Shown: piece after piece, positions 21,373 to 34,329 of the stretch
Layout: every line of letters begins with the position of its first letter
How positions within the stretch are numbered: the stretch's first letter is position 1
From: Geosiphon pyriformis
Taxonomy: Eukaryota; Glomeromycota; Glomeromycetes; Archaeosporales; Geosiphonaceae
Direction of reading: 5' to 3'
Assembly (NCBI GenBank): GCA_016748015.1
Contig: JAAOMT010000222.1
Span: 551,993 to 615,992, forward strand
Length of the DNA: 64,000 bases
Translations under genes and position numbers: made by a program
The notes under the pieces: generated by a model
What the model was told of the DNA's origin: nothing
Seen by the model: only the letters and a program-made list of their open reading frames with translations
The model's database searches: none

Positions 21373-23300
21373 TGTTACAGATAATTTTGGTAGAATATTA
21401 TGGTAATGTTTAGTGCTCTAAATTTGAATAAAAAAAGCCTAAAAATCTTTATTCTAAATATTTAAGATAAGTCATTAATATTAATTTCTAAAGATTTTTG
21501 CTAATTTTATCTATAGAGTTCTTTAGTTATAAGACACAAAGAAGTGTTTTGGCTGTTTGTAGCTTAAGCATATAAACTATTTTTTTTAAGTTAATCAAAT
21601 ACAATTACTAAAATCTGGCAGTGTTTTTTATTTTTCTGATAAGTTAACAAAATAATATTAATATTCAATTCTAAAGAGAGCTTCTTTCTTTTACCAGTGT
21701 TACCAGAGATTTTTGGTCTCTTTTTTTGAATATTGTTAATGTTGATTCGCTGTGAATTCATGTTTTTAAGAAGTAATTGAATCTCCAATAACTAAATTTA
21801 TCTTTAAATTATCTCTTATAATTTGAACTGCTGGACTTATAAGTGGAATGACCAATTTTGTGCCAATTACTTTGTTTAGTTACATTGTAGTAAACATCAA
21901 CTCTTTTCCAGAAATTGCTTATCTGGAAGTTTACTAAAATGTGTAGTTACTTGGTTGTAAAAGTCAACTTTTTTACAGAAATCTTGTTTGTAGGCTACTC
22001 TAATAATTATAATAAGAAAAAAAAAAGAATATAAAAGAAATATAAAAGAAATAGGATTCTAACAAAAGAAACGTTTTCTATTCAGACCTGGAGTTACTAA
22101 CAGATTATTAAAATTGGTAGCTAATCAATTTCAAAATGTTAGTTGTGTTGAGAGAATTTCAAGTGTAATAATCAAAGAATTTGGTTTTTGAATATTTAAT
22201 TTTTATTTGAGATGTGTAAAAGGTGATTTGTTCTAATTAAAATATCTAAAGTAGGATACTATAATAAGATATAAGAATATATATTTTTTTGAAAAGAGAA
22301 GCTCTTCTTTTATACAACTTGTTGTAGTACTAATCTTTAAACTTGCACTTTTTTTTTGCTATAATTTTGGCAAACTAAAAATACATTTCAGCAAACTACA
22401 AGTTATTTCCACAAACTATTGATTATTTCGGCCAATTTTTATTAATTTCGACGAATTTTGACTATGTTAAATAGTTCAGAGTATTGTGTAATTTGATCAT
22501 CTTAATTTCTATAGTACAAATCAGTTTATTAATTAAATAATAATATTTGATAATTTGATTATTTAATAAGTAATAATTGAAATAATAATATATACTAATT
22601 AATGCTAGGAATTAAAAAGGTAATTTTATGTTAACTAATAGCTAAAATTCTACTGGTAACACCAGATTATTACAAAGTTTATTTTCAGACAATCAATTTT
22701 ACAATGTTGCTATTTCTTAAAAATAAAATAAAAATAAAAGAAATTAATATTGTTAATCACTGTGATTAAGAGTGATTAGTCTAAGTTATTATTGTTTGAG
22801 ATGTTTTATACTAAAAACATCTGACCATAAACAAAGGTAAGAGAATAATTAATTTGGTTTAAATACAGAATTCATAGATCATATATGAGTAAGTTTGAAT
22901 TTTGAATATTTTTTTATTTAAAATAATCTAAATATATAGATAAAATAGATTTAAGAAATATGAATAGAAAAATATATTTTTTTATTTATTTGTCTCTTAG
23001 TTTGTTTTTTTGTTTATTACTAAAACTATTTTTTTTATACATATTTCTAGTTTTATAAAATTACTTTTGATCACTTATTATGTTTAACTATTGCTTACTA
23101 TTTCTGTTATTGCTTTATTTTTTTTATACTATAACTAGTTATTCTGTCTTATTTCATATTATTGTGTATTATTTTACATTATTTTGTATTATTGCATATT
23201 ATTCTGTATTATTTTATGTTATCATGTTTTTTTTAAGTTATTACATTTTTAATTATATTTTTTTAATATTTTTCAGATTGGTTTTTCTACTTAGATAACA
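21373..23300 (-). repeat. 5' LTR of F (type B), interrupted
   Basis: On the minus strand it starts TGTTATCTAAGTAGAAAAACC and ends CTGTAACA. The solo type-C LTR splits it at 21698-22661. Without that it is 960 bp. The 10-bp array is at 23125-23240. Confidence 0.85.
21698..22661 (-). repeat. Solo type-C LTR
   Basis: On the minus strand it starts TGTTACCAGTAGAATTTTAG and ends CTCTGGTAACA, matching the LTRs of element C. It is flanked by a perfect 4-bp duplication, CCAG (21694-21697 and 22662-22665). This is the cleanest target duplication in the window and suggests a comparatively recent event. Confidence 0.92.
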
Positions 23301-24250
23301 ATACCTATAAATTACAGTCATGTTTTTTGGTTTTACCAATGCTTTTTTTATTTTTTAATGCTTAATAGACAAAGTATTTAAATCAGTAAAAAAAAACTTT
23401 GTTTTAGTTTACTTGAATAACATAATATTATACTCAAAAACCTGAAATAAACATCTTAAACATTTGCAAAAGATTTTTGATTTCCTTATAAATACTGGTT
23501 TAAAGATTAATTCAATCAAATCTTTTTTTAAACATTAATTTACCCAGTTTTTTGGTTATTTTATTACAAAAAATAGAATCTTTTCTGATTCAATCAAGAT
23601 TAAAAAAACCCAAAATATTAGACAACTAATGAATATACATAAACTATGTTTTTTTTTTGGTTTGGCCTTTTATTATTATAAATTTATTAAGAATTTCTTT
23701 AAAATTGTCTCTTTTTTTAATCAGCTATTCAGAAAAAATATCAATTACCATTGGAGTATATATTAACAAAAAGCATTTAAAACCCTTAAAAAAAAATTGG
23801 TTACAAAATCTATTCTTAAGCAATCTAATCTGAATTAATCTTTTATCTTTTATACTAATACATCTGGCTATAAACTTAGTATTATTCTCTTATAAAAAGA
23901 TAAAGATAACAAGAAATATGCTATAGTATATACTAATAAAATTCTTTTACCAACAAAACAGAACTATTTAGTTACTAAGCAAGAATACTTAACAGTAATT
24001 TGGCTTATTAGTTACTAAAGCAAATATCTTCTTGGTGTAAAGTTTTTGGTAATAACAGATTATCAAGCTTTGGTTTGGCTGTACAATAAAAAAAATCTAA
24101 AATACAAACAGATAACTTACTGAATACTTTATTTGAATAAATTCGATTATAATATACAATATTACAAAAAAATTAATTATTAAAATGCTAACACTCTCTT
24201 TAAATTTACTATTAAGTAATAATACAATCTTTACAAAATCAAACCAGCTT
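23301..24250 (+). pseudogene. pol: RT and RNase H of element G
   Basis: The RT part has FGFTNA-like residues (23320), the catalytic box as YLNN (23410-23421; both Asp codons changed), FFGYFITKNRIFSD (about 23548) and GLAFYYYKFIKNFF (23660). RNase H follows with YTNTSGYKLSIIL (23848), KYAIVYTNK (23915) and LVITDYQALVWL (24050). Numerous TAA/TAG stops. Confidence 0.75.
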
Positions 24251-24559
24251 AATTATTAGTAACTTTTTCTTAATCAAACATGATAATAGACTTAAACAAT
24301 TATTCTGCACTAATAAAAGTTTTGGTTAAAAGACAATACTCACTAAAATATACTTGACAGCAAAGAGAATATTTGTGAAAACAATCAAATTTTTATTTAA
24401 TTTACCAGAACTAATTATATAAAAGAAATAAAAAAGATTTTAACTGTTTTTAAAAAGTTATTAAATTTGAAAAAAAAAAATTGTAATATAACATATATGC
24501 TAATCTATTAACTAAACACTTAAAAAAAACAAAAACAATTCAGAAAATTTAGCTTGTTA

Positions 24560-24904
24560 TTATTAGCTTATCTTAAGAAAAAATATTACTAAATATATTA
24601 AAATCTGTAATACTTGTCAAAGAAAAAAAAACCCAATTGAAAAAAAATATTTATTTAATCTCTGTTAGTCAATTATTTAACAGAATTGGTATAAATATTG
24701 TTAAATCTTTAACAATAATTTTTGATAACAACAAATATATTATTACAGTTACTAACTATTTTATAAAGTAAATAAAAGCAAAAGCTATCTCAAACCAAAC
24801 AGTAATTTTAATAATTAATTTTATTTATAAAAATATTATATGTTATTATAACTGTTTTAAAAAACTTTTATTTGATAAAAAAAAAGCTTTTCTTAGTAGA
24901 CTAA
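24560..24904 (+). pseudogene. pol: Integrase of G, first part
   Basis: Reads CNTCQ-like (24609), FNRIGINIVKSLTI (24677; D now N), NKYIITVTNYFIK, KAISNQTVILI (24780) and LLFDKKKAFLSRL (24865-24904). Interrupted at RL by a solo LTR; reading resumes at 25664 with IKKLYRKMKIHYKF. Confidence 0.75.
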
Positions 24905-25663
24905 TATTATTTATAAAAATTAGAATTTATAATAATAGATAAAATAGCCAATTAGAAATAAGTATAATAAAATAAAAAATTGCAAAATTCCAGAATTCTC
25001 TTAAGAAATTACAGAATTTTCAGAAATCTTGTATAACACAAATTATGTATATATAGTAAGAGTATCAAAAACAAAAAAGTATTAAGGATTTAATAGAGTT
25101 CAAAACTTTAATACTCTTTCTTTAAAAGATAATTTTCTATAACTTAAAATGGAAACACATTTATATCAATAAAATATCTAATTATTATTTAACTTATGTT
25201 ATTGTTGCTTAATTAAGAATATTAATTATTTCCATACTATTAACATTCTATGTTAATAAAATTTAAATATTTAACTATATTAGACCGCTCTTAATTATAA
25301 CTATTAACAGGATATTAATTTTTTATTTTTTTTTATTTTGTTTCTTTATTGTTTACCAATTAATTAAAAAAATTAAGCACTAAGTATTTAATGTTAAAGA
25401 TAGCCTGATAAAAAACCTGAAAATAAGAATAGAAATTTAAGGATAGCTTACTAAAAAAACACAACTACCAAAATAAACCAGTTATTATGCTGAAAAAAAA
25501 TTCATAGGAAAAACCATCAATTAAATCTCTGTTTATTATATAAAAAACTCAACTAAAACCTTCAGATTTTAAAATTTTTAGAAATTATTAATATTACCAG
25601 CTATTAAACACCAAATTACAGGTTTGTTATTTGTTTTAACACCCCAAATAATCACTTGTAACA
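24905..25663 (+). repeat. Solo LTR (type A, subtype 2) in integrase of G
   Basis: Starts TATTATTTATAAAAATTAG and ends CTTGTAACA. It resembles the LTRs of element H rather than those of A1. Flanks are CTAA and CTGA, one transition apart. Removing it restores SRLIKKLYRKMK in frame. Confidence 0.85.
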
Positions 25664-26150
25664 CTGATTAAAAAACTTTATAGAAAAATGAAAATACATT
25701 ATAAATTCTCTTTTTTTTATTACTTCTAAACAAATAATCTAGTAAAATATTTTAATAGAATAATATATAAAACCTTAACCAAAACCAGTAAAAACCAAAT
25801 TTATAAAACAAAATACTGTTTTTAGCTTTGTTTGCTTATAAAACTGTGAATTATAACATAATAAGTTATGAACTTTTTTATCTGTTTTATAAATAAATGA
25901 CAACTTTACTAATAGAAATAAATATTAAAACAATATTTTTAAAAAAAATCACAATAAAAAATTACAAAACCATTTTGTAAAGAAGACTTAATACTATTTT
26001 TAACTTTTTGATAGAAGTATAAATAATTGTTTTTAAAAAAATAAAACAGTTTTAAGAAAAACTTAAGAAAAAAAACTTATAAAACACTTTTTTTAAGTAT
26101 TAATAACTTAGTTTTAAAATATTACTTAAACAGAAACAATATCTATAATA
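25664..26150 (+). pseudogene. pol: Integrase of G, second part
   Basis: Contains IKKLYRKMKIHYKF, then TNNLVKYFNRIIYKTLTKT (about 25726-25785), the region around the third catalytic residue; the Glu is Lys here (GAA to AAA). After that the frame dissolves into stops. Confidence 0.7.
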
Positions 26151-27065
26151 ATAAATTTTCTAACTAAAAGAACTCTTTATAGTCAACAAAGTTTTAAACA
26201 ATGGTTTTTGTATTTTATAAAATTAATATATAACAATTTTCAATAATTATTCTGTTCATGATATACAACTCAAAAAATATCACAAACGACTTGATTAGTT
26301 ATTTGTTGTAATAATACCAACTCAAATAATTAGCAAAAATCAGATATAAATAAATATACTATTTTCAAAACAGAAGTATCTTTAATTAACATAAAACAAT
26401 TAATTTTTGGATTAAAATATTCAAAATGCTTTCTATACTTTTTATAAATATTAGATCAAAAATTATTCAAATACTATTCTGATTATTAGAAAACAAACAA
26501 CTATAACTGATAATAGTAAAACATATACTGTTATTAGACCAAAAAAAACCACTACCAAAAAAAAAAAAATTGGTAGTAAAATAGATAAATATATACTTAA
26601 AAACATAATAGCAAGCATATTATTACCTTTTAATATACTTAAAAAAACAATTAAAGAAATTTTGCTCATAGACAAAAATCTGTTATATAGAAAACAATTT
26701 AAGTTTTATGGTTAACTTAGTAAAATTATAAAAAACATGAAGCTTATAAAAAAATAATTTCAAAGATACAAATAGAAATTCTGGACATTATATAGTTAAA
26801 TGTCTTAAAAGTTTTGACTATTGCTAAAAAAACCAAAACTCTTATACAAAGATTTGGTTTTTTAGATACAAAGTTTATTTTAAATATTATATATCTTATT
26901 TACAAAAGACTTTAACAAATTAGTTAGTTTTGAGTTAAATAAAAATTTTCAATTAGAATATCCTATAAATAGCTTGATTTTATTAGAGCTTAATTTCTTT
27001 GAAGAGAATAATATTATAATTAAAACTTATAGTTTTTATTAGTTATTATATATATTAGCCATTAA
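26151..27065. other. Eroded sequence after integrase of G
   Basis: No motif can be named. The minus-strand frame 26463-26675 is a hydrophobic artefact of T-rich sequence. The stretch probably corresponds to the pol tail of G. Confidence 0.4.
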
Positions 27066-27420
27066 TGTTACATAATTAGCCATTTTATTTTTAAATAGTA
27101 ATTAATGACTTGATTATTAATCTGATTAATAATCTGATTGTTAATTATTTTTTATAGCTATATAAGCAATGAGTCTCTTAGCTATAGAAGAACATAATTA
27201 AAGTAATAAAATAAAATTCACTATTAATTACTTTTTCTTATATACTTATTCTTTTTTTCTTATTTTTAAGTATCTGAACATTTTGAAATAAAAAATTATT
27301 TATTGGCTTATACATATTTTATCTTTTTTTCTTCTTAATTTGTATTATTAAATATTAGTCTGAAAAACAATTGCTTGTTTTTGTAATTTATTAAATAAAA
27401 AAACAATTGAAAAACACAAC
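27066..27420 (+). repeat. Possible LTR end of a further family
   Basis: Begins TGTTACATAATTAGCC, like the other LTRs here, and has a TATA-like GCTATATAAGC near 27159. I find no second copy in the window and no certain right end, so this is tentative. Confidence 0.25.
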
Positions 27421-28127
27421 AATACTTATTATTAATTCTAAAAATTGTCAAGTTAAAACATAGAATAATAGCAGTAATATTATTTTGTTGATAATTATGA
27501 ACTATTTTTCTATTTTCAGATTCTCAGAAAAGATTTACAATTGTAATTTTTATGAGATTGATTATACACATTAAATTTTTACTTATTTAATTTGCTTTCT
27601 TATTGTAATTTTTTTTTAATTAATTTTATTATCTTATAATCTTGTTTTTTTTTGCTATTTGTTAGCTTATTATTCTAATCTGTAATAATATTAAAAACTA
27701 AAAAAACATCAAAAACTTAGACAAACTTGCTTTAAGATTAATTTATTCTTTATTATTTTATTAATCAAAATTATAACTAAGTTAATAAACATAATTATTC
27801 AAATTATTAAAATTTTATTTATTAATAAATTTTAACTTATTTTGTTAAAATTCAAGATAATTCTAATATTTTAATATTATTTATATTAAATATAATAATT
27901 TAACAAACATTAAAACAATAATTTTTAATTATAATTATTAATAAAATATTAACTTCTAGTTTTATTTATTTCTTTTTTTTGAGTTTTTACAAATTATTAA
28001 TTAATAAAATAAATATTAAGATTATAATATTAAAGATTATTTAATAAAAAATACCAGAAAAAAGTATAGATATAATTATTAAAACTAGAATTGCTTATTA
28101 AAAAAATGCAAATACTAAAATAAATTA
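27421..28127 (+). other. AT-rich region with a short coding remnant
   Basis: Most of it shows nothing. From about 28050 a readable frame (PEKSIDIIIKTRIAY, one stop) runs to 28127 and continues across the solo LTR at 29132 (LLCQKTLNNLQTKIT). It could be part of the gag of C2 or another element. Confidence 0.35.
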
Positions 28128-29131
28128 GTATTATAAATAAACTTAATAAGATATTGTAATAATATTTAGTGTTCTAAATTTGAATAGAGTTTTCTGTAAA
28201 TGCATAAAAAATATATTAAAGATATTAATCTCTAAAGGTTTTTATTATATGTAAATTTATTTGTAAAGTTCTTTAGTTATAAGACATAAAAATACATTTT
28301 AGTAGTTTATAGTTATAAATATAAACTATTTCTTTCAACTAATTAGACACAGTTATTAGGATCTGGTATTGTCTTTTTAATTTTTTGGTAAGCTAATAAA
28401 ATAAAATTAATATTTAAATCTAAGAAAAGTTTTTTTTTACTAGGTTATTATGAAGTTTATTCTTAAACAATCAATTTTTTTTGTTGTTACTTTACAAAAA
28501 AGAAGAAAAAATCAAAAAAAATAAGAAAAATAAGAAAAATAAAAATAAAATAAAAGAAAAAAAGAAATTAATATTGTTAATTATTATAATTAAAAACAAT
28601 TAATTTAAATCATTAAGATTTTGAAGCTGTTTATGCTAATAGTATTTGGCTTAAAACAAAAGTTAAAAAAACCAATTAATTTAATTTTAATAACATAAAT
28701 TTTGGGATTATATATGTATAGATTAAATAATATTTTATTTAATAGTTAATAAAAAAATATAGAAAAAATAAAATAAAAAAATTTATCAAGTTTAAAGATA
28801 AAATATTTAGAAAAGAATTGGTTTTTGTTTTCTGTCTGTTTTTTTCTATCTATTAAAACTATTTGTTTTTATATATATTTTTTAGTTTATAAAATTATTT
28901 TTGATTATTTATTATTATTAACTATTATTTGCTATTTTTATTATTGCTTTATTTTTTTTTATTATAATTAGTTATTTTGTATTATTTTATATTATTGTAT
29001 ATTATCTTATATTATTCTAAATTATTATATATTATTTTGTATTATTTTATGTTATTACATTTTTTTTATATTATTATGTATTAATTACGTTTTTTCAATA
29101 GCTTTAAATTGGTTTTTCTACTTAGATAATA
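28128..29131 (-). repeat. Solo type-B LTR
   Basis: On the minus strand it starts TATTATCTAAGTAGAAAAACC and ends TTATAATA; both TG and CA termini have mutated by transition. Flanks TTAG and TTAA differ by one transition, and the coding frame on both sides joins. The 10-bp array is at 28965-29080. Confidence 0.85.
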
Positions 29132-29299
29132 TTAATTATTATGCCAAAAAACTTTAAATAATTTACAAACTAAAATTACAATAATTTTTTATTTATTATA
29201 TAAAAAATTCTATTATAACCAAATCTTTAAATTATAATAAATATTAATTAAGCACCAAGCTATAGAATTTACAAATTCTTACTATTAATAACTATTTAT

Positions 29300-29751
29300 A
29301 ATATTATAATTAGAGTTTTAATATTGATTTTTTAATTATTAATTGTTTAATTATAATCTACAATTAATTTTTAAATGATTTTGTTTGTAATAGTAATAAA
29401 AAATTCAGATTTTTTGTTGTTATTGGTTTAATAACAAAATAAATACTTAAAAACTTTAGTTAACAAAAAAAATTAATCAAAAAAGAAGAAAAAAAAAAAG
29501 TAAATAACAAAAAAAATAAAAAAATGATTACTATTTATATTGTAAAAATTTTTAACTTTTTTAAAAAAAATATTAAAATTAATCTTTAAGAATAGTTTAA
29601 CAAAATTATAAAAACAAAAAATATATATAAATAAAATACAACAAATATACTGAAAACAATTACTTATTTTTTATAAAAAACTATTATTAAATAGTTTAAG
29701 AATTTAGCAATATTTTTTGCCAATTAATAAGTCTTTAAAATTGATTTTTTT
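29300..29751 (+). pseudogene. gag: gag remnant of element C2, left part
   Basis: From about 29524 the sequence aligns with the gag of element C at 45595-45835, starting ATGATTACTATTTATATTG. It continues at 58621 and again at 60890, so LINE1 and LINE2 were inserted into this gag. It is the most eroded sequence in the window. Confidence 0.6.
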
Positions 29752-30696
29752 GAATAGTTTATTTATTTTTTATTTTTTTTATATTTATAAATACAGTCTA
29801 ATTACTATCTAATATATAAAGTCAAAATTAAGAACTTCAGCTAGATATAATTTATGTTTTTACTATATGTGACCAGTTACTTGGACCAATTAAAATAACA
29901 TTAAACCTTTATATAAACTATTGGTTTATTATTCAAACTAAAAAAAAACAAACAAAGATTATAAAAATTAAAGCTAATCTAAAAAACTTGTTAATACCAA
30001 GCAAATAAATCATTTTATCTGACAAATTTGACACCAAATCACAAAACACAACTGGTATCATCTTGAAATTACTGACTAAACTACTTTTTTTTATATTTGT
30101 TTTGTATTTAGATCTGAACTTCCATAAATTAAAATGATGCTGTTTACTCAAACTGCACACAAAATTAATCAGAATTTGGACAGTTTTTTTATAGTCCTTA
30201 AACATTCATACAGTCTCATTATACTAATTCATAAGCATAAAGTTTTTGTAAGAATATATATAGACTAATATTAAATAAACAAAAGAAAAGATATTTTATA
30301 ACTATAGAAGACAATAGAATATGGAATTCAGTCAGAAATCTCTAAACCAAAATCTGATCAATCAAAATTATATTATAAGAATTAGACTTCTTGGAACAAA
30401 TGAACACATAATTAGAGAATTCAATTTTTTTATACTGTAAATACAGAACACTTGAATATTTTTTGTCATAAGATCTTTCTTTAATGACAATAGACAGCTT
30501 CTTATAAACAGTTTTTATAAAATACATATGCAAACCAGCTAAAAACTTATTCATTAAATCCAATAGTATATACAAATTCAAATGCCAAACTACAGCAGTT
30601 CAAATCCAATTAATCTTGTGAGATAAAAAATATTTAACATTCTAAAATCAAGTCCATATTCTTAACAAGCATGATCTATTGACTTATATATTTCAG
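29752..30696 (-). pseudogene. LINE1, 3' segment (C-terminus and 3' UTR)
   Basis: On the minus strand the frame 30342-30581 has a C-X2-C-like and H/C pattern (LYLQYKKIEFSNYVFICS) equivalent to the C-terminal zinc motif of these LINEs. The frame 29933-30205 contains KMIYLLGINKFF, the same end as LINE2 (59207-59620). A 3' UTR related to that of LINE2 follows, ending in an A-rich tail near 29752-29775. It joins to 42119 across element H. Confidence 0.75.
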
Positions 30697-31499
30697 TATT
30701 ACAAGTAATTATTTGAAATGTTGAAACAAATAACAAATCTATAACTTAATGCTTAATAGTTAAAAAAATTGTTAATTTTTAAAGATTTTAAAGTCTAAAA
30801 ATTTTAGTTAAGTTTTTTGTATAATGGACAGAAATTTAATTAATGGTTTTTTTGTGAATTTTTTTTTTCAGCATAGTGGTCAGTTTATTCTGGCAGTTGT
30901 GTTTTTTTGATAAACTATCTTTAAATTTTTACTCTTGTTTTTGGGTTTTTTACCAGGCTATTCTTGATATTAAATATTCAGCAGTTAATTTTTTTAATCA
31001 ATTAGTAAACAACGAAGAAATAAAACAAATAAATAAATAAAAAAAAAAAAAATAAGAAATTAGTATCTCATTAATAGCCATAATTAAAAGCTATTGGTTT
31101 AATATAATTAAGTATTAAATTCTATCAACATGAAGTGTTAATAGTGTAAAAATAATTAATATTTTTAATCAAACAATAATAACATAGATTGGATAATAAT
31201 TTGATATTTTATTGATATTAATGTGTTTCTATTTCAAGTTATAAAAAAACTATTTTTTAAAAAGAAGGTATTAGGATTCTGAATTCTATTAAATTCTGAA
31301 TGCTTTTTTGTTTTTAATACTCTTACTATATATACATAATTTGTGTTATACAAGATTTTTGAGAATTCTGCAATTTCTGAAAGAAATTTTGTAATTTTGC
31401 AATTTTTTAAGAGGAATTTTAAAATTCTTCATTTTACTATAACTATTTTTAATTGGCTATTTTATCTATTATTATAATTTTTAATTTCTATAAATAATA
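30697..31499 (-). repeat. 3' LTR of H
   Basis: On the minus strand it starts TATTATTTATAGAAATT and ends CTTGTAATA, preceded by the purine tract AAAAAAAGAAAATAA (31500-31514). Confidence 0.85.
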
Positions 31500-32360
31500 T
31501 TATTTTCTTTTTTTAATATTAAGCTTTATTAAAATCTTTTAAATCTTTTTCTTGAATTAGCTTTATAATTTCTTTTTTAAGAATTACTTGGGCAATATTG
31601 GTCTGTAATTTTTCAAATTAAGTAATAGTTACTGTTTTCATTGTTGAGTGTAGTAGTATTTTCAGACAGTCTTGAAATTTTGTTTGTAACTAGTATATTG
31701 CTTATACTTGTGTAAATAGATTGTTTTTTTTACAAATTGTTTAAGTTGTTGTTGTTATGTTAAATATCTGTTTTGTTTTATTTATATATAAGTTCTAGAT
31801 ATTAAGCTTTTATTTTAAGTGATAATAACAAAAGTTTCTTGGAAATTATTGTGTTCATTATTTCCAATTTTTTTTATTAACTCTTTATATAATACTATTG
31901 TCTTTGGTGTTTTTATGAATATTTTTACTTTTGTTATTATATTCTTTACTATATTTTTATATCTTTTGTATGTCTTATATTGTACTTTATATTGGGGTTT
32001 CTATTTTTTTTCTGTATATTAAATGGTTTATTAATTAATTGTAATTTTTATGTTCAGTTTTTAATGTTTAATTAATTAGAATAATTGTTGGGCTAATAAG
32101 TAAATATTGTTAATAATTTTTATCTTTCTATTTGCTTTTGTTATATGTATTAGTTTTTTATATACTGTTCTTGTAGATTAATTTAATGTGTTTGTATTAA
32201 TAATTATGATTGGTTCTAAATTTCATAAAATTTTATTTGGTTAGATTAGTATTTGTTGTATTCCTAGTTGTAAATATTATTGATAAATAATAAGATTATA
32301 TTGTAATATGATTTCAGTTAATTTCTATGTGCTGCTTTAGTTAAGATTTTGTTGTTTTAT
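31500..32360 (-). pseudogene. pol: Pol tail and GPY/F region of H
   Basis: Near 31500-31640 the minus strand reads FEKLQTNIAQVILKKEI, matching the end of the A1 tail. Further upstream (32300-32470) the module with the GPY/F position and KYFVLK-like residues is recognisable but very eroded. Confidence 0.55.
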
Positions 32361-32699
32361 CTTAATTTATAAGCTCTATTTCTTAGAATTTTTTCAATAT
32401 AAAATGATTTGTTCTATTTGGGATCAAATTTTTTATTTTATTGTTTTTCTGTTTTGGTATAATGTAAAAATATTTTGTTTTCAATCATAAATTCAACTGG
32501 TTTATTTAGTAATTGGTTATTATGTTGTTTTTTTTGTTTTGTTTGTGATTTTTATATATTATTAACTGTTTTTTGCCTTTTGTTTTTTAAAGTTTTTATT
32601 AAATTATATGTTTTTTTTAGCAATATCTTTTGGAAATTGGTTTTTGTTATTGGTTCTATTAGATATATATTAATATCTATTTCAATTAGTAATATTATT

Positions 32700-33202
32700 G
32701 TTCTATTATAAACAAGTTTAAATGGTATTGCTTGTGTAATATTTTGTTTTATTGTCTAATAAACAAATAATACTGATGGTATAAACAAATTCTATTTGTT
32801 TTGGTTTTCTTGGTTAATCTTAGCTATTTTTTTACACAATGTTCTGTTGAATTTTTCAACTAAATCATTTGTTTATAGATAATATGATAATGATAGTAGT
32901 CTCTTAATTCTAAATTTTTGACTTAATTCTGTTAAAATTTTGTTTACAAAGTGAGTCTTTTGGTCTGATAACAATTTTTTTTGGATATCTATGTCAACAA
33001 ATCAAATTTTAATATATAAATTTGGTTATGAATTCTGTATTTGCTTTTTAAATTGCTTTTGCTTTTGGCTATTTTGTAAGATAATCCATGATTACTGCTA
33101 TATATTGATTGTTTCTACTAGTAATAATTAATAGTTCAACTAAATTAATTCTAATTTGATCAAATAGTTGTTTTACTTTGATTGGTCTTAATAATTTATT
33201 GG
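32700..33202 (-). pseudogene. pol: Integrase core of H
   Basis: On the minus strand from 33202: NKLLRPIKVKQLFDQIRINL (catalytic D now N), ITSRNNQYIAVIMDYLTK, PKAKAI, then near 32960 a degenerate D-x-THF region and near 32870 the TN-LVE region. Reading joins 34117 across the solo LTR. Confidence 0.78.
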
Positions 33203-34116
33203 TGTTACACTTAGAAAAAAAGAAAAATAATATATAATCAAAAAAAGAGAAAAACACATGATTATAAATTAACCAATTAGAATAGAAGAAGAGAAAAAAG
33301 AATTTTTCAGAAAATCTTGAATGTTTCAAAAAATTCAGAATTATTCAGAAAATTCAAGATATTTCAGAAAAGTTGAGGATTTTTCAGGAAATTCTGAATG
33401 TTTCAGAAAATCAAAAATTTTGCAAGAAATCTAACAAAAAAAAAGGATTTTTTATGTAAAAAAAATTATGTATATATAGCAGTAGTATTAGAAACAGAAA
33501 AAACAGATCTCTTAGTTTAGATTTTATCTAAGCAACCCTACACATCCACAAATATTAATAAATAATTATTTGCTACCTAAATCTAATTTTTACTATCAAC
33601 ATAAAGTGTTGATAGTCATCAATACTTAACCACACTAGAATAATAGCTCTTAATTACGGTTATTAATAGGATATTAACTTTCATTGTCTTGGCTTATTCT
33701 CTTTAATTTTTTTTTTTCTTTTATTTTTTTTTTTCTGTTGTATACTAATTGATTAAAAATTAAGTGCTGAGTTACTAACATTAGAATATAGTACTGGTAA
33801 AAGACCCAGGAATAAGATTGAACACTCAAATTTGAGGATAACTTACTAAAAAATTGCTGGCTACCACACTAAGAAAAAAATTAATAGAATTGCAATTCCA
33901 GAAAGCAACAGACAACAAACCACATTAATCCGAAAGTTGATACTTGAAGTATCATTAAAAAAAAACAATATTGAAATCTCTGTTCATTATACAAAGAACT
34001 TAACCAAAATCTTTAGACAACCAAAACCTTTAAATAATTACTAACAAGATCAATTATTAAGCATCAAATTACAGATTTGTTATTTGATTTGAGATCCCAA
34101 ATAATCACCTGTAATA
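33203..34116 (+). repeat. Solo type-A LTR in integrase of H
   Basis: Starts TGTTACACTTAG and ends CTGTAATA. Flanks TTGG and CTGG, one transition apart. Removing it restores the CDAYQ...KLLRPI reading on the minus strand. The U3 has an extra run of TTTCAGAAAAT-type repeats (33300-33430) not seen in A1. Confidence 0.87.
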
Positions 34117-34329
34117 CTGGATCTTATTTTTTCTCTTTTCTAGTAAGCATCACAATTTTGAACATATTGAATAATATCTAAATACATAGATAGCCAATAG
34201 TATTTTTTTTTGGTTTTTTTTATGATTGCTTCTTTATGAAAATGTTCTGTTGTCAGATTTAAGTGCATGTTAAACAGTATTGTTTCTTTTTCTGGTTCTG
34301 TAATTACTCTGAGTACTTGGTTTGAATTT

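Larger units (their letters stand above)
23301..27065 (+). mobile_element. Heavily eroded Ty3/gypsy pol, element G
   Basis: Contains RT, RNase H and integrase remnants in gypsy order. The 5' side is cut by the LTR of F. A solo LTR lies in its integrase. It is far more A/T-rich than A1 or C. From about 26150 only short frames with no clear motif are left; they may be the C-terminal tail. Its end is uncertain. Confidence 0.7.

Noticed and set aside
29150-29290. Resemblance to the end of a type-A LTR
   Set aside because: The stretch reads as a continuous coding remnant with the sequence left of the solo LTR at 28128 and lacks a TG/CA end.
32475-32711. Phe- and Leu-rich plus-strand frame
   Set aside because: Antisense of the eroded pol of H; the coding strand here is minus.
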